Assembly: GCF_040438645.1 (NCBI RefSeq) | Contig: NZ_CP159256.1 | Span: 248,001 to 312,000 of the forward strand | Direction: 5' to 3' | DNA length: 64,000 nucleotides | DNA from: Mesorhizobium sp. WSM2240 | GTDB lineage: Bacteria > Pseudomonadota > Alphaproteobacteria > Rhizobiales > Rhizobiaceae | The notes under the pieces: generated by a model | Database searches by the model: none | What the model saw: the letters and a program-made list of their open reading frames with translations, nothing else | Told to the model about the DNA's origin: nothing | In this document: positions 51,956 through 60,382 of the stretch, one piece after another | How positions within the stretch are numbered: the stretch's first letter is position 1 | Layout: each line of letters begins with the position of its first letter | Program-made: the position numbers and the translations under genes

Positions 51956-53020
51956 TCACTGTGTCTTGAGCTGGAGTTCCGCCTGCGCATCGACGCGCAG
52001 GAGACAACCCTTCGCGACATCGTCCCAGACCAGGCCCTTCCGCTCGTCGCAGAAACCGGCAACCGGCCGATCGTCGTCGACCGAATTCTCCTCGTAACGG
52101 GTCGAGCGGTTGGTTCCCGACAGGTCGCCAAGGGTCATCGCATTGCGGGAATTGGTGAGGTCGGCGAACGCTGTTCCGAGCAGGATCAGCCGATTGATGA
52201 ATTCCAGGTTCGCGTTGCGTGCCCCGGAGTTGTAGTCCCAGCTGTCCTGGATGGTGCCGGTCTCAAGCTGCCCGAGCTGCTGAAGCCAGGATAAAACATC
52301 GCCAGAACCCTCCCCGACCGCCGCGGTCAGGCCCATTGCATTCATTGTGCTGGTTCGTGCGCTCTCATAGGCGCCACCGCCGCCATAGTTGAGCGGGATA
52401 GCCGACTTGTCGGAGCCGCCAAACGCCGGAAGCCACTTCCCGATTATACTGGCGACATAGCCTTGCGTCTCCCGGAAGGGTGGAATACCGCCATATTTCT
52501 GCACATTGCCGTGCCCGGCATTGTAGGCGGCGAGTGCGAGCGAGACATTACCTTTGTAGCGCCCAAGCTGCTGTTTGTAGTAGCGCGCGCCACCACGCAA
52601 ATTCTGCTCAATATTGTGTGGATTGACGCCAAGATCCGATGCCGTACCGGGCATGAGCTGGGCAAGCCCCAGCGCGCCCGCAGGGGATTTGGCGCAAGGA
52701 TTGAAGCGGCTTTCCTGATAGACAAGAGCCAGAAACTGGTCCTCGGCGATCACCTCCTCGCGCGCGATACGACGAACCAGGCCGGCGATCGCGGGATTGG
52801 CATTGGCGGCGGCAACGGGATCAGACTTCCTGGCCGGCCGATACATCGAGCATGTGACGCTCTGATTGCTGACATACCGACCGTTGTCGATGTCCTCGAT
52901 TTCCGATGTATTCCGGTCGCGGTCCTCGCGCTCCTCGAGCACGGTTCTGTCGATGGTCGGAATGTCGGCCAATGCCGGCGAGGCAATACAGGCAAGCATG
53001 ACGGAAAGACGCTTGATCAT
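51956..53020 (-). CDS. Lytic transglycosylase within the virB operon
   Basis: The 354-residue exported peptidoglycan-cleaving enzyme has a signal peptide (MIKRLSVMLACIASPALA) and an SLT domain at about residues 80-190. The catalytic glutamate lies in LALVYQESRFNPCAKSPAGALGLAQLMPGTA, followed by ALAAYNAGHGNVQKYGGIPPF. The C-terminal roughly 150 residues are a separate region of unknown role, ending in a small cysteine pair (AGFCDERKG, KGCLLRV). It is a second transglycosylase besides VirB1, placed between virB4 and virB5 and overlapping virB4 as ATGA. Confidence 0.88.
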   Translation of the reverse strand: MIKRLSVMLACIASPALADIPTIDRTVLEEREDRDRNTSEIEDIDNGRYVSNQSVTCSMYRPARKSDPVAAANANPAIAGLVRRIAREEVIAEDQFLALVYQESRFNPCAKSPAGALGLAQLMPGTASDLGVNPHNIEQNLRGGARYYKQQLGRYKGNVSLALAAYNAGHGNVQKYGGIPPFRETQGYVASIIGKWLPAFGGSDKSAIPLNYGGGGAYESARTSTMNAMGLTAAVGEGSGDVLSWLQQLGQLETGTIQDSWDYNSGARNANLEFINRLILLGTAFADLTNSRNAMTLGDLSGTNRSTRYEENSVDDDRPVAGFCDERKGLVWDDVAKGCLLRVDAQAELQLKTQ

Positions 53021-55437
53021 ACTGAGCGCTCCCATCCGCAGAACTCCGGCAGCCATTTCGCCGGATCGTCGCCGAGGCGCGCACGAAGCGCGGCGCACAG
53101 TTCGACCGTCTCCTTACGCCCCGACATGACGCGCACCAGGTCCGGCATCGAGGAGAGATCAAGGCGGGCAATCACGGAGTCGTTGACGTGCTTGATGAGG
53201 AAGGTCCGTCGCTCAGGCGGCGTGTTGCGGATAAACGAGAATTCTTTGGCCGATAGGCCGAAGCGGCGGATGTAACTCTCCTCATCCGCGCGCGGATTGG
53301 GGAAGTGCAGATTGGTCGCGGATTGTTCGATCAGCGTGTGCGACTGCGGCGCTCGCGCAATGTCCGCCGCCGACTGGGTGCCGAATCCGACGATCCCGTT
53401 CAGCTTTCGGATCGTCTTCATCTTGTCGACGATGTAGCTGGAGAAGACAGGATCCTGGAGAAGCTTCCAGCCCTCATCCATGAAGATCATGACCGGCTCG
53501 CCGGTGAGAAGCTCATCGAGCCGGTGGTAAAGATACATCAAGGCCGGCGTGCGCACGTCCTGATTGTCGAGGATATGGGTCATGTCGAAGCCGAAGATTC
53601 GACGACCCGAGAACGACAGCGCATCCTGTGACGCATTGAAGAGCCAAGCCCTCTCCCCCTCGAACCAAGGGCGCAGGCGTGACTGCAGATCATTTGCGTC
53701 GGATCTAGTCCGGCCCATCAATAGGCCGGACAGATTGGCAAGCGTACGTTGTTCGACCGGTTCCTGGCAGATGCGGCCGATCGCTCGCTCCAGCGTATCC
53801 TCTTCCTCCTGGGAAAAGCCAGTGCCATCGGCGGGATCGAGCATGGCTTTCAGCAGCCGGTGCAGAAACTCGCGGTTGACCGCGCTGTTTTCCTGCTGCA
53901 GCGGGTTGAACCCTGTGGCGATGCCCGGCTGGAGCACCTCGTAGTCGCCGCCGACAGCGCGAATGAAGATCTCGGCGCCGCGGTCCTTGTCGAAGAATAC
54001 CGCCCGAGGCTCGGGCGTAATGCGGAAGGCCTGCGCGAGCAGGAATGTGAGCGCCACGGTCTTTCCGGAGCCGGTTGGCCCCGTCACCAGGAAGTGACCG
54101 ATGTCGCGCTGGTGGAAGTTGAACCAGTACGGCGTTTGGGAGGTCGTCTCGAGAATGGAGATCGGCAACCCCCAATGGTTGCCGGTGGCTGTCCCGGTCG
54201 CAAAGTTGTGCAGCGACGAGAAGCCGGAGAAATTGGCGCTGGACAGCATGCACGAACGCGCGATGTAGGAATGGTTACCCGGCAGCTGAGCCCAGAAGGA
54301 TGCCTCCATGTTGAGGTCCTCGCGCAGCCAGTTGATGTTCATGTCGGTGAGGCATGAGCCGAGTTCGGCGACGGCCTTGTCGAGGCCAGCCAGGTCTCGC
54401 GAGAGGCACAGCAGACTGAAATGGTGATAGCCGAAGACCGCCTCCTGGTTCAGCAGACTGTCCAGCGCGAAGTCGATATCGGTCTCCACCGTGCTGCCGG
54501 ATTCATCGGATGCGCGGATCTGGCGTTGCAAACGCGAGATCCGCTCCTGTGCGATCGGTTTGTCAGCAAGAGTGAAGGATTGCGTCAGGATGAACTCGTG
54601 GTTCATCTGCAGGAGCCCGTCGAGCATTCCCGGCCCCGAAAATGGCGGGTACTCCTTGATCGACAGGACAGCCCCGAAACGGTTCTCGGCTTCCGTCGGA
54701 CCCTGCGCCTGCATCGTCCTCTTCGAGAAATGCAGCCGCGACGTCCCGATATAGCTTCGGATACCCATTCGCGGCAGTCGCATCTCTCGCGAGATGCCGC
54801 AGGTGAGGATTGTGTTGAGGAACGAGCATGGCTCCGAATAGGGCTGGCCTTCGCGATGAACGATCCCGAGCGGCCGCGCCCCGTACTTCTGGAGCTCACG
54901 CGTGATGTTGCCGACAACCTCTTCGAGCTCGTTGGTTCGTTCTTGTAAACGCTGTTGTCGAACCTCGGCGCCGGAGGATCGATCGAGAAGTCGTGAGAAA
55001 GCCTCGGCGGTCCCAAGCGCACCGCGCATGCCGGAACGGACGATCGTCAGATAAAGTTCGTTGGCGAACATGCGCTTCTCATGAAGCGCCGCCATATAGC
55101 GCGTGTTCAAAAGGTCGCAGAAAGCGTCGGAGAAGTTTCCCTCTATCGAGGGCGTGACTTCCTTGCGAATGATCGTCGACCAAAGCGAATAGCGGCTTGA
55201 ACCTAGCGCCCGGATCATGGTGTTCTGAACGGCGGCGCGCATGTTGAGCTCGGCCTCGTCCTCGGTCTGGAAAAACAGGCCGTCCACCTTGATCACCGAA
55301 AGGATCGCGCCGCTCTCGAGGCCGATCACCGTATCGGCGACGTGCCGCAGATAGGGAATGTGGGTCGACATCGGCCGTTCGCGCCGCCACTCCCGGCCAA
55401 ATCCCAGCTCTTCGATGACGACGTTCAGCATGGTCAT
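53017..55437 (-). CDS. virB4: Type IV secretion ATPase VirB4
   Basis: This 806-residue ATPase energises pilus formation and substrate passage. It has an N-terminal CagE/VirB4 domain (about residues 30-390) and a C-terminal ATPase with Walker A in GHFLVTGPTGSGKTVALTFL (about 425-445) and Walker B in EPVMIFMDEGWKLL. The QPGIATGFNPLQQ block lies between them. The start at 55437 overlaps the virB3 stop as ATGA. Confidence 0.95.
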   Translation of the reverse strand: MTMLNVVIEELGFGREWRRERPMSTHIPYLRHVADTVIGLESGAILSVIKVDGLFFQTEDEAELNMRAAVQNTMIRALGSSRYSLWSTIIRKEVTPSIEGNFSDAFCDLLNTRYMAALHEKRMFANELYLTIVRSGMRGALGTAEAFSRLLDRSSGAEVRQQRLQERTNELEEVVGNITRELQKYGARPLGIVHREGQPYSEPCSFLNTILTCGISREMRLPRMGIRSYIGTSRLHFSKRTMQAQGPTEAENRFGAVLSIKEYPPFSGPGMLDGLLQMNHEFILTQSFTLADKPIAQERISRLQRQIRASDESGSTVETDIDFALDSLLNQEAVFGYHHFSLLCLSRDLAGLDKAVAELGSCLTDMNINWLREDLNMEASFWAQLPGNHSYIARSCMLSSANFSGFSSLHNFATGTATGNHWGLPISILETTSQTPYWFNFHQRDIGHFLVTGPTGSGKTVALTFLLAQAFRITPEPRAVFFDKDRGAEIFIRAVGGDYEVLQPGIATGFNPLQQENSAVNREFLHRLLKAMLDPADGTGFSQEEEDTLERAIGRICQEPVEQRTLANLSGLLMGRTRSDANDLQSRLRPWFEGERAWLFNASQDALSFSGRRIFGFDMTHILDNQDVRTPALMYLYHRLDELLTGEPVMIFMDEGWKLLQDPVFSSYIVDKMKTIRKLNGIVGFGTQSAADIARAPQSHTLIEQSATNLHFPNPRADEESYIRRFGLSAKEFSFIRNTPPERRTFLIKHVNDSVIARLDLSSMPDLVRVMSGRKETVELCAALRARLGDDPAKWLPEFCGWERSV

Positions 55438-55733
55438 GGTCCGTAGGAGTTGGTGCGCCAGAACACCCGGTTCGGGGTCCGCGGCGTGCGGCGGCCGGCG
55501 ATCTGGGCAAGGTCGAGGATGCGGATGTCGCGGCTGCAGAATGCGAACAGAGCGAGGTAGGTCAGCGGAGCGATCAGCGCCGACCAGAAGCTGGTCGAGA
55601 CCAGGAAGGCGATCAAAGTGACGCCGACGATGATGTAGAAGGCGGTCAGCGGTATTCCCCACATCATCGGTGGCCGCGTCAGTCCGATCACCAGCGGCGT
55701 CAGCTGAGGTGTCTCGTCGGTGAACTCAGCCAT
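55434..55733 (-). CDS. virB3: Type IV secretion protein VirB3
   Basis: The 99-residue inner-membrane protein has two close hydrophobic segments (MWGIPLTAFYIIVGVTLIAFL and FWSALIAPLTYLALFAFC) and the family-typical GLTRPPMMWG motif near the N-terminus. It assists VirB4 at the inner membrane. It overlaps virB4 and follows virB2 by three bases. Confidence 0.92.
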   Translation of the reverse strand: MAEFTDETPQLTPLVIGLTRPPMMWGIPLTAFYIIVGVTLIAFLVSTSFWSALIAPLTYLALFAFCSRDIRILDLAQIAGRRTPRTPNRVFWRTNSYGP

Positions 55734-55736
55734 TGC

Positions 55737-56072
55737 TTATTGGCCTACGGCTGCGATCATCTGGTCGACGATCGCCGGCGCGCCGAAGACGAGACCGATG
55801 CCAAGCACCACGGCGCCGGCGGTGAACCATGAGAGACGTCCCGCGAATGCTAGAAAGCCGAGCGCGATGACGGCGATGATCGCGAGCAACCGCCCGAAGG
55901 GCCCGGTGATGAAATCCACGATCATCTGCACAGCCGTCTCCAGTGGCGCGAACGGACCCGAGGACTGCGCGAAGGCCGGCTCTGCCAGCACGAGGCAGAT
56001 GAACGTGACCGCGGCGAACACGCTTGCCAGCGATGTGGGTCTTGCGGCGAGGCAATAAGGAAGATTGTTCAT
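55737..56072 (-). CDS. virB2: Type IV secretion major pilin VirB2
   Basis: The 111-residue pilin precursor has a long signal peptide of about 36 residues ending near PAFAQ and a mature part with two hydrophobic helices (MIVDFITGPFGRLLAIIAVIALGFLAF and AGAVVLGIGLVFGAPAIVDQM). This length and topology are typical of VirB2 pro-pilin. It lies 12 bases after virB1. Confidence 0.92.
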   Translation of the reverse strand: MNNLPYCLAARPTSLASVFAAVTFICLVLAEPAFAQSSGPFAPLETAVQMIVDFITGPFGRLLAIIAVIALGFLAFAGRLSWFTAGAVVLGIGLVFGAPAIVDQMIAAVGQ

Positions 56073-56084
56073 GTTGGTCTCCGG

Positions 56085-56990
56085 CTAGAAATGCATGACC
56101 CCGCCGACCCACTGCCGGCGCTGACGTGAGGTGATAACTCCGCTGACATTCGAAGCCGGCTGCTCGTCGTCGACGAAGGCGTCGCGCGCGCCAGCCATTG
56201 GCTTGGCTCCGTCCATCCCAATCTGGAAATTGACGACCTTCGCCACATAGCCGACGGTCTCCTTGAACGGTGGAATCCCGCCATGTTCGCGTACACGCCC
56301 TTCGCCGGCGTTGTATGCGGCAGCCACAAGAAGCGGATTGCGGAACTCCTCGATGAGTTCACGCAGGTACCGGACGCCGCCATCAACATTTGCCGCAGGG
56401 TCGCAGATGTCGGCCACACCAAACCGTTCGGCCGTTTCGGGCGTCAGCTGCATCGGCCCGCGTGCACCCTTGGGCGAATTGCGCAACCGGTCGAGTCGGC
56501 TCTCCGCGCTGGCGATCGCCAGCGCGAGACCCACATCGACCTTGTGGCGTTGTGCGGCTTCTAAGATCAGACGTGTGATTTCCTCGGGCGTCGCCGGTGA
56601 TGGCCCGCATTCGGGAGAGTCGTGCGAAGCGCTCTCCAGAAAAAAACTATCAGAATAGTATTGTCCAGGCGCCGGCCACTCGTCGCCGCCAGGCGTTGGA
56701 GACGGCTCTGTGTTGATTTTGCCGACCTGGTCCTCTGCAGGAACAATCCGGCCAGATTCTGCGAGGGCATAGTCGCGCTGAGGTTTTGCCCAGCGCGCCT
56801 CGTGGACGGCATCGGCCGAGATGGCATCACCCTGATTTGCGTCGCCATTGACAGGCAGAAAGGCTTTGGCAGCCGAGCGTTCAGCCAGTTCGGACGAATG
56901 CGCGGCGCCTGGTGCGATAGCGCCTATGCTCGTCAGAATTGTCGCCGCAAACAGCGGTGCGATCGATCGGATGAAGGGCTGTGTCGCCAT
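56085..56990 (-). CDS. virB1: Lytic transglycosylase VirB1
   Basis: The 301-residue exported enzyme opens the peptidoglycan for the channel. It has a signal-like N-terminus (PLFAATILTSIGAIAPGAAHS), a variable linker (about 35-130) and an SLT domain (about 145-260) with the catalytic Glu in ALAIASAESRLDRLRNSPKGARG and PMQLTPETAERFGV, then LLVAAAYNAGEGRVREHGGIP. It is the first gene of the virB operon and starts next to an AT-rich intergenic region shared with the divergent nuclease-fold genes. Confidence 0.92.
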   Translation of the reverse strand: MATQPFIRSIAPLFAATILTSIGAIAPGAAHSSELAERSAAKAFLPVNGDANQGDAISADAVHEARWAKPQRDYALAESGRIVPAEDQVGKINTEPSPTPGGDEWPAPGQYYSDSFFLESASHDSPECGPSPATPEEITRLILEAAQRHKVDVGLALAIASAESRLDRLRNSPKGARGPMQLTPETAERFGVADICDPAANVDGGVRYLRELIEEFRNPLLVAAAYNAGEGRVREHGGIPPFKETVGYVAKVVNFQIGMDGAKPMAGARDAFVDDEQPASNVSGVITSRQRRQWVGGVMHF

Positions 56991-57029
56991 AGGGTCGCAT
57001 CCAGAGCCTGGTAACCACGGACGTCGAAA

Positions 57030-57085
57030 TGGTTAGGCGAGTCAAAAAACAATGTCAAATAGGTAGTTATTTTTTCTTGCAATCG
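57030..57085. promoter_or_regulatory. AT-rich divergent promoter region between virB1 and the nuclease-fold genes
   Basis: The 144-base gap contains an AT-rich stretch (GTCAAAAAACAATGTCAAAT and TAGTTATTTTTTCTTG) within otherwise GC-rich DNA. The direct repeat GTCAAA occurs at about 57040 and 57052. It is the only gap upstream of the whole virB operon, so its promoter and regulator sites should be here. A LuxR-type site was looked for and not found. Confidence 0.45.
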
Positions 57086-57134
57086 CAATCGAGTCGGACC
57101 AATCTCGGCAAGTGAGAAGCTGGAGCGACTGCGA

Positions 57135-57737
57135 ATGAAACGTGCGGCCGGGTATATTTTGGCGGTTTGCGCCTGCCTGCCGTCGCTGGCTGCAGAACCC
57201 GTAAACGAGGCCTACATCCGGTCGTTAGCAGCGCCGGGCAAGACGGTCCTTGTCATCGAGTATTATGACGGCCAGGGAGAAATCACGGAGCGGAAGGGCT
57301 TTGCATCCGCCTCGGGGTTTCGCGCGATCTCGGCGACCGATTTCCGGGTCGACAGCAGTTTGACGCTTCACCTCTACGGCATCGAGCCGTGCAAGGGCAA
57401 CATGGTCAATCGCAAGGAAGGCTTTGCGGGAAGCTGCAACGATTACGCCCGGCAAAACCTCGAAACGCTGCTTCAATCTCCCCGCGTGATCTATTGCCGC
57501 GCCTTCGTCAGCAAGAACGACGCGCAGGCCCAGGACGCAACCTGCTACGGCTATTACCATTATCCCGGCACCCTCGACAGCGTCGATATGTTCGAGGAGG
57601 AACTGGTCTCTGTCGGCAGCCACAGGATCGCGAAACGGCCGGATGGGACCCCCGCGCGCGCAGATCTGCAAGAGGCTGAAAAGATCGGCCGACTTGGCTA
57701 CGGGATGTGGGCCGATCCGAGGTTCGCGGGGCAATGA
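57135..57737 (+). CDS. Exported nuclease-fold (SNase-like) protein 1, degenerate
   Basis: The 200-residue protein has a signal peptide (MKRAAGYILAVCACLPSLAA). The central part follows the staphylococcal nuclease (thermonuclease) fold order: SLTLHLYGIEPCKG stands where RL-G-D-APE normally lies, followed by a cysteine-containing stretch and LGYGMWADPRF at the end. The arginine and aspartate of the active-site loop are missing, so catalysis is unlikely. Six or more cysteines suggest an extracytoplasmic, disulfide-stabilised protein. It is first of three overlapping genes of the same fold. Confidence 0.6.
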   Translation: MKRAAGYILAVCACLPSLAAEPVNEAYIRSLAAPGKTVLVIEYYDGQGEITERKGFASASGFRAISATDFRVDSSLTLHLYGIEPCKGNMVNRKEGFAGSCNDYARQNLETLLQSPRVIYCRAFVSKNDAQAQDATCYGYYHYPGTLDSVDMFEEELVSVGSHRIAKRPDGTPARADLQEAEKIGRLGYGMWADPRFAGQ

Positions 57738-58264
57738 GACGCCTTGCCCTTCTTCCGTTGCTGGCCATCGCCGCCGCACCAGCGAGCGCCGCGGAAGGAT
57801 ATTTCGACCTACAACCCGGTGTGACGCTCGAAAGCGGCGACAGCTGGATCGACGGAGGCACACGCTTGCGGCTCTATGGTGTACAGGCGTGTCTTCGCGG
57901 AACGTTTTACACCGACAGGTTCGGCTTCCGCCGTGACTGTGGAGAAGCCTCGCTTGCCGTTCTTGCCGCCTATGTCGCTGACGCGAAACCCCGATGCGCG
58001 CGCATCGCACGATCGCGCGACACGGTCCTTGTCTCCTGCTTCGTGGTTATCGGGTCTGATAGGCTGGACCTTGCCAGTCTGATGATCTCATCCGGCTTCG
58101 CGTTCGCCTCACTCGACGCAAATGGTCTGCCGTATCACCCAGCCTATGCCGTCGTGGAACAGACCGCGCGGGAAAAGGGCGCCGGCCTTTGGCAGTTCGA
58201 CGATGTCCAGCATCCCGCGATCCTGCTTGGCCAGTCTGCTGGCCAAAGGAGGACTGCGCCATGA
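57734..58264 (+). CDS. Exported nuclease-fold (SNase-like) protein 2, partly degenerate
   Basis: The 176-residue protein has a signal peptide (MRRLALLPLLAIAAAPASAA) and a thermonuclease-type core: GTRLRLYGVQACLRG aligns with the usual RLxGIDAPE loop. It keeps the arginine but replaces the aspartate with glutamine and the PE with CL. The fold's closing motif AREKGAGLWQ is normal. The start overlaps the preceding stop (ATGA), and its own stop overlaps the next start, so the three are translated as a unit. Confidence 0.65.
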   Translation: MRRLALLPLLAIAAAPASAAEGYFDLQPGVTLESGDSWIDGGTRLRLYGVQACLRGTFYTDRFGFRRDCGEASLAVLAAYVADAKPRCARIARSRDTVLVSCFVVIGSDRLDLASLMISSGFAFASLDANGLPYHPAYAVVEQTAREKGAGLWQFDDVQHPAILLGQSAGQRRTAP

Positions 58265-58962
58265 CGATGCCGGTTATCCGACCTGGCCTGGCAGTCCTGC
58301 TCGCAACCGCCCTGCCCGGTTTGGCTCATTCGGCCGATATGGCGGCCGACTCTGGAAAAGCTATCGCCTACCGCACGTCAAAAGCAAATACCGGCATCCC
58401 TTCGACTGTTTCCGGGCGTGTTTCGGTCATCGATGGGCGGACGCTCTGGTTTCCCCATGCCGGTCATATGGTCCGGCTCGCCTCGCTCGATGCGTGCGAG
58501 TTGCCGCAATGGTCCTACGATCCAAGGCGGTACGGAGAGACCATGATCCCCAAGCCGGTACCCTGCGGTCCTTTGGCGAAAGCGTGGCTCAAACGGATCG
58601 CCGGCAGCGCCACCGTGAAATGCGCCGTCCAATTCCGCGACGGCGATAGCCAGCTTGTCGGGCGCTGCACCGCCGGCCGACGTGATCTTGCACTCGAGAT
58701 GCTGCGCGTCGGCTGGGCCCGTATCGAACCCGCCTCCCCTGCCCCGTCAGAGTATCAACATTGGCAGCGCTACGCGATGAGCGCCCGGCATGGCATGTGG
58801 GCAACGTACGTCCTCGACATGGACGAATGGCGCGCGAAGGCGATCGACCGGACGCTGGCGCGCCGGCCGATCGCGGATTTCAACCTGCTTGCTGAGCGCG
58901 AGAGCGAGATTTCGCCGCCGTTCGAAGACGCCCGAAAGCGTCCGCGGCGGACGGACCGATAG
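58261..58962 (+). CDS. Exported nuclease-fold (SNase-like) protein 3, active-site residues mostly kept
   Basis: The 233-residue protein has a signal peptide (PGLAVLLATALPGLAHSA). The thermonuclease core reads VSVIDGRTLWF (metal-binding Asp), HMVRLASLDACELPQ (Arg, Asp and Glu of the RLxGIDAPE loop, with Thr/Pro changed) and QLVGRCTAGRRDLALEMLRVGWA (second Arg), ending ARHGMWATYVLD. Most catalytic positions are present, so it may be a working secreted or periplasmic nuclease. A basic, disordered tail follows. It overlaps protein 2 as ATGA. Confidence 0.7.
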   Translation: MTMPVIRPGLAVLLATALPGLAHSADMAADSGKAIAYRTSKANTGIPSTVSGRVSVIDGRTLWFPHAGHMVRLASLDACELPQWSYDPRRYGETMIPKPVPCGPLAKAWLKRIAGSATVKCAVQFRDGDSQLVGRCTAGRRDLALEMLRVGWARIEPASPAPSEYQHWQRYAMSARHGMWATYVLDMDEWRAKAIDRTLARRPIADFNLLAERESEISPPFEDARKRPRRTDR

Positions 58963-58983
58963 CCTCACCGTTGGAGACCTTCG

Positions 58984-59466
58984 ATGTGTCTTGCGAAGCT
59001 GACCACAATCGCGACTGTGCTTTTCGCCGCAACGTGGTGTTCCACCATCGATCGTGCTCATGCAAGCGAATGGGGTTGCGAGGTGCTTCTGTGCGCCTCG
59101 TCTTCGAACCCGTCGTGGCGCGGGGTACCGGCCTGCCACCCGCCCATGTATCGGCTGATCTCGGCGATGGGAGATTGGAATTTTTCCTGGCCCACCTGCC
59201 CCGAGGCGGGCACCGGAAAACCGGGCCACGAAGCTTATGACGAATGTCCCGGGGGCTGGAGTGTCGGCCACAGTGACAGCGATCACAATGGACGAGGCGA
59301 ACCCAATCTCTGCACGCAGACCAGAACCACGTGCGGCGGCCGTGTCCGGGATGATTGCCAGCGAACGGTTTCGATGCCGCGCCCTCTGCGAAAAAATCCC
59401 TACTACTTCGACATCACACACGCGGACGGGATCACCACCCGTCACTGGTTCAACCTTAGAAAGTGA
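58984..59466 (+). CDS. TrbM-like cysteine-rich exported protein
   Basis: The 160-residue protein has a signal peptide (MCLAKLTTIATVLFAATWCS through AHAS). It then has WGCEVLLCASSSNPSWRG followed by VPACHPPMYRLISAM and TCPEAG, the cysteine spacing and order of TrbM-type conjugal transfer proteins. TrbM helps stabilise mating pairs in known systems. It follows the nuclease-fold genes by 21 bases in the same direction. Confidence 0.6.
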   Translation: MCLAKLTTIATVLFAATWCSTIDRAHASEWGCEVLLCASSSNPSWRGVPACHPPMYRLISAMGDWNFSWPTCPEAGTGKPGHEAYDECPGGWSVGHSDSDHNGRGEPNLCTQTRTTCGGRVRDDCQRTVSMPRPLRKNPYYFDITHADGITTRHWFNLRK

Positions 59467-59472
59467 TCCCAA

Positions 59473-59886
59473 ATGGCAGTATCGGCCGAAAGCATTGTAG
59501 TCGGTGTGGTAGGAGCACTCGTTGGAGCTTTGGCGACGGCAGCGGTCATAGCCACCACAGGGGACAAACGGGTGATCTCGTCTGATGCCGCCAACGCGGA
59601 AACGAGACTGGCGGAGATCAAGGCTGCCATCGCGACCGATCCATCGCTGTGCCAGGCATCCGGCATTGAGATACCGTCGGCTGAGGAAGCGCAGGCGGCT
59701 TTCCGAAAGGCCAAGGGCGAAACGTTTCCGGACGTGCAACTCACTCTGGGGCAGTGCGACGAGGACACCATCGGCCCCGGCGCTGTCTGTATGTCCCGGG
59801 TCTTGTGGGGACCTACCGCAGACCCTGCTGAAAGGCTGGTCGGATTTTCGAAATCGCCAGACGGATGGGTGGCTATCCTATACTGA
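59473..59886 (+). CDS. Small membrane-anchored protein of unknown function
   Basis: The 137-residue protein has one N-terminal membrane segment (ESIVVGVVGALVGALATAAVIA) and a hydrophilic domain with three cysteines. I do not recognise the family. It starts six bases after the TrbM-like gene, so it is probably the last gene of the plus-strand operon that begins at 57135. A short acidic stretch (QCDEDTIGPG) surrounds one cysteine. Confidence 0.6.
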   Translation: MAVSAESIVVGVVGALVGALATAAVIATTGDKRVISSDAANAETRLAEIKAAIATDPSLCQASGIEIPSAEEAQAAFRKAKGETFPDVQLTLGQCDEDTIGPGAVCMSRVLWGPTADPAERLVGFSKSPDGWVAILY

Positions 59887-59908
59887 AGGCTCCAGCGCAA
59901 TTCTGTGG

Positions 59909-60274
59909 TCAATGCGCCCTCAGGAAGTCCCTCAACTCCGTCCTGAAATCCTTGACGCTTGCCCCGAGCGCGGCGGTCTCATCGGGGTTGAGTTCCATGG
60001 TCCGCGCGATAGTCGCGGCCATCAGGTAAAGGACTTTCTGTTCAGCCTCTCGAGCGTCAGCGGGCTTCCGGTGGATGAGGCGCCGCCGCGACCATCTCTC
60101 CAGAGGTCGAGTAACCCAAAGACCCAGCCCCGCTGCCATGCTGCGGACGGTCCAGCTACTGGAGGAAGCCTCGTTCCGTGCAAGGCCGGCGACGACCGCG
60201 CGCCAGCGCCGGTGCCGCTCGATGCAACGAGCCATGGCAGTAGAGCCAGACACATCTTTGGCGCGATCCAACAT
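59909..60274 (-). CDS. Hypothetical protein convergent with transfer operon
   Basis: The 121-residue protein (MLDRAKDVSGSTAMARCIER) has a basic first half and a helical C-terminus (EQKVLYLMAATIARTMELNPDETAALGASVKDFRTELRDFL). No family is recognised. It lies 109 bases downstream of the OmpR-type regulator on the same strand and could belong to its transcript. An upstream in-frame extension to 60373 exists but looks non-coding. Confidence 0.5.
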   Translation of the reverse strand: MLDRAKDVSGSTAMARCIERHRRWRAVVAGLARNEASSSSWTVRSMAAGLGLWVTRPLERWSRRRLIHRKPADAREAEQKVLYLMAATIARTMELNPDETAALGASVKDFRTELRDFLRAH

Positions 60275-60382
60275 GATGTCTCTCCGTTTCGAGAGCCGAC
60301 AGCCCATGCGAGCTTCGACTGTTCTGACTGGACTCCAAGCTCCGCACCATCTTCCAGCGCAGTGACGGACCACCGTTGGATT

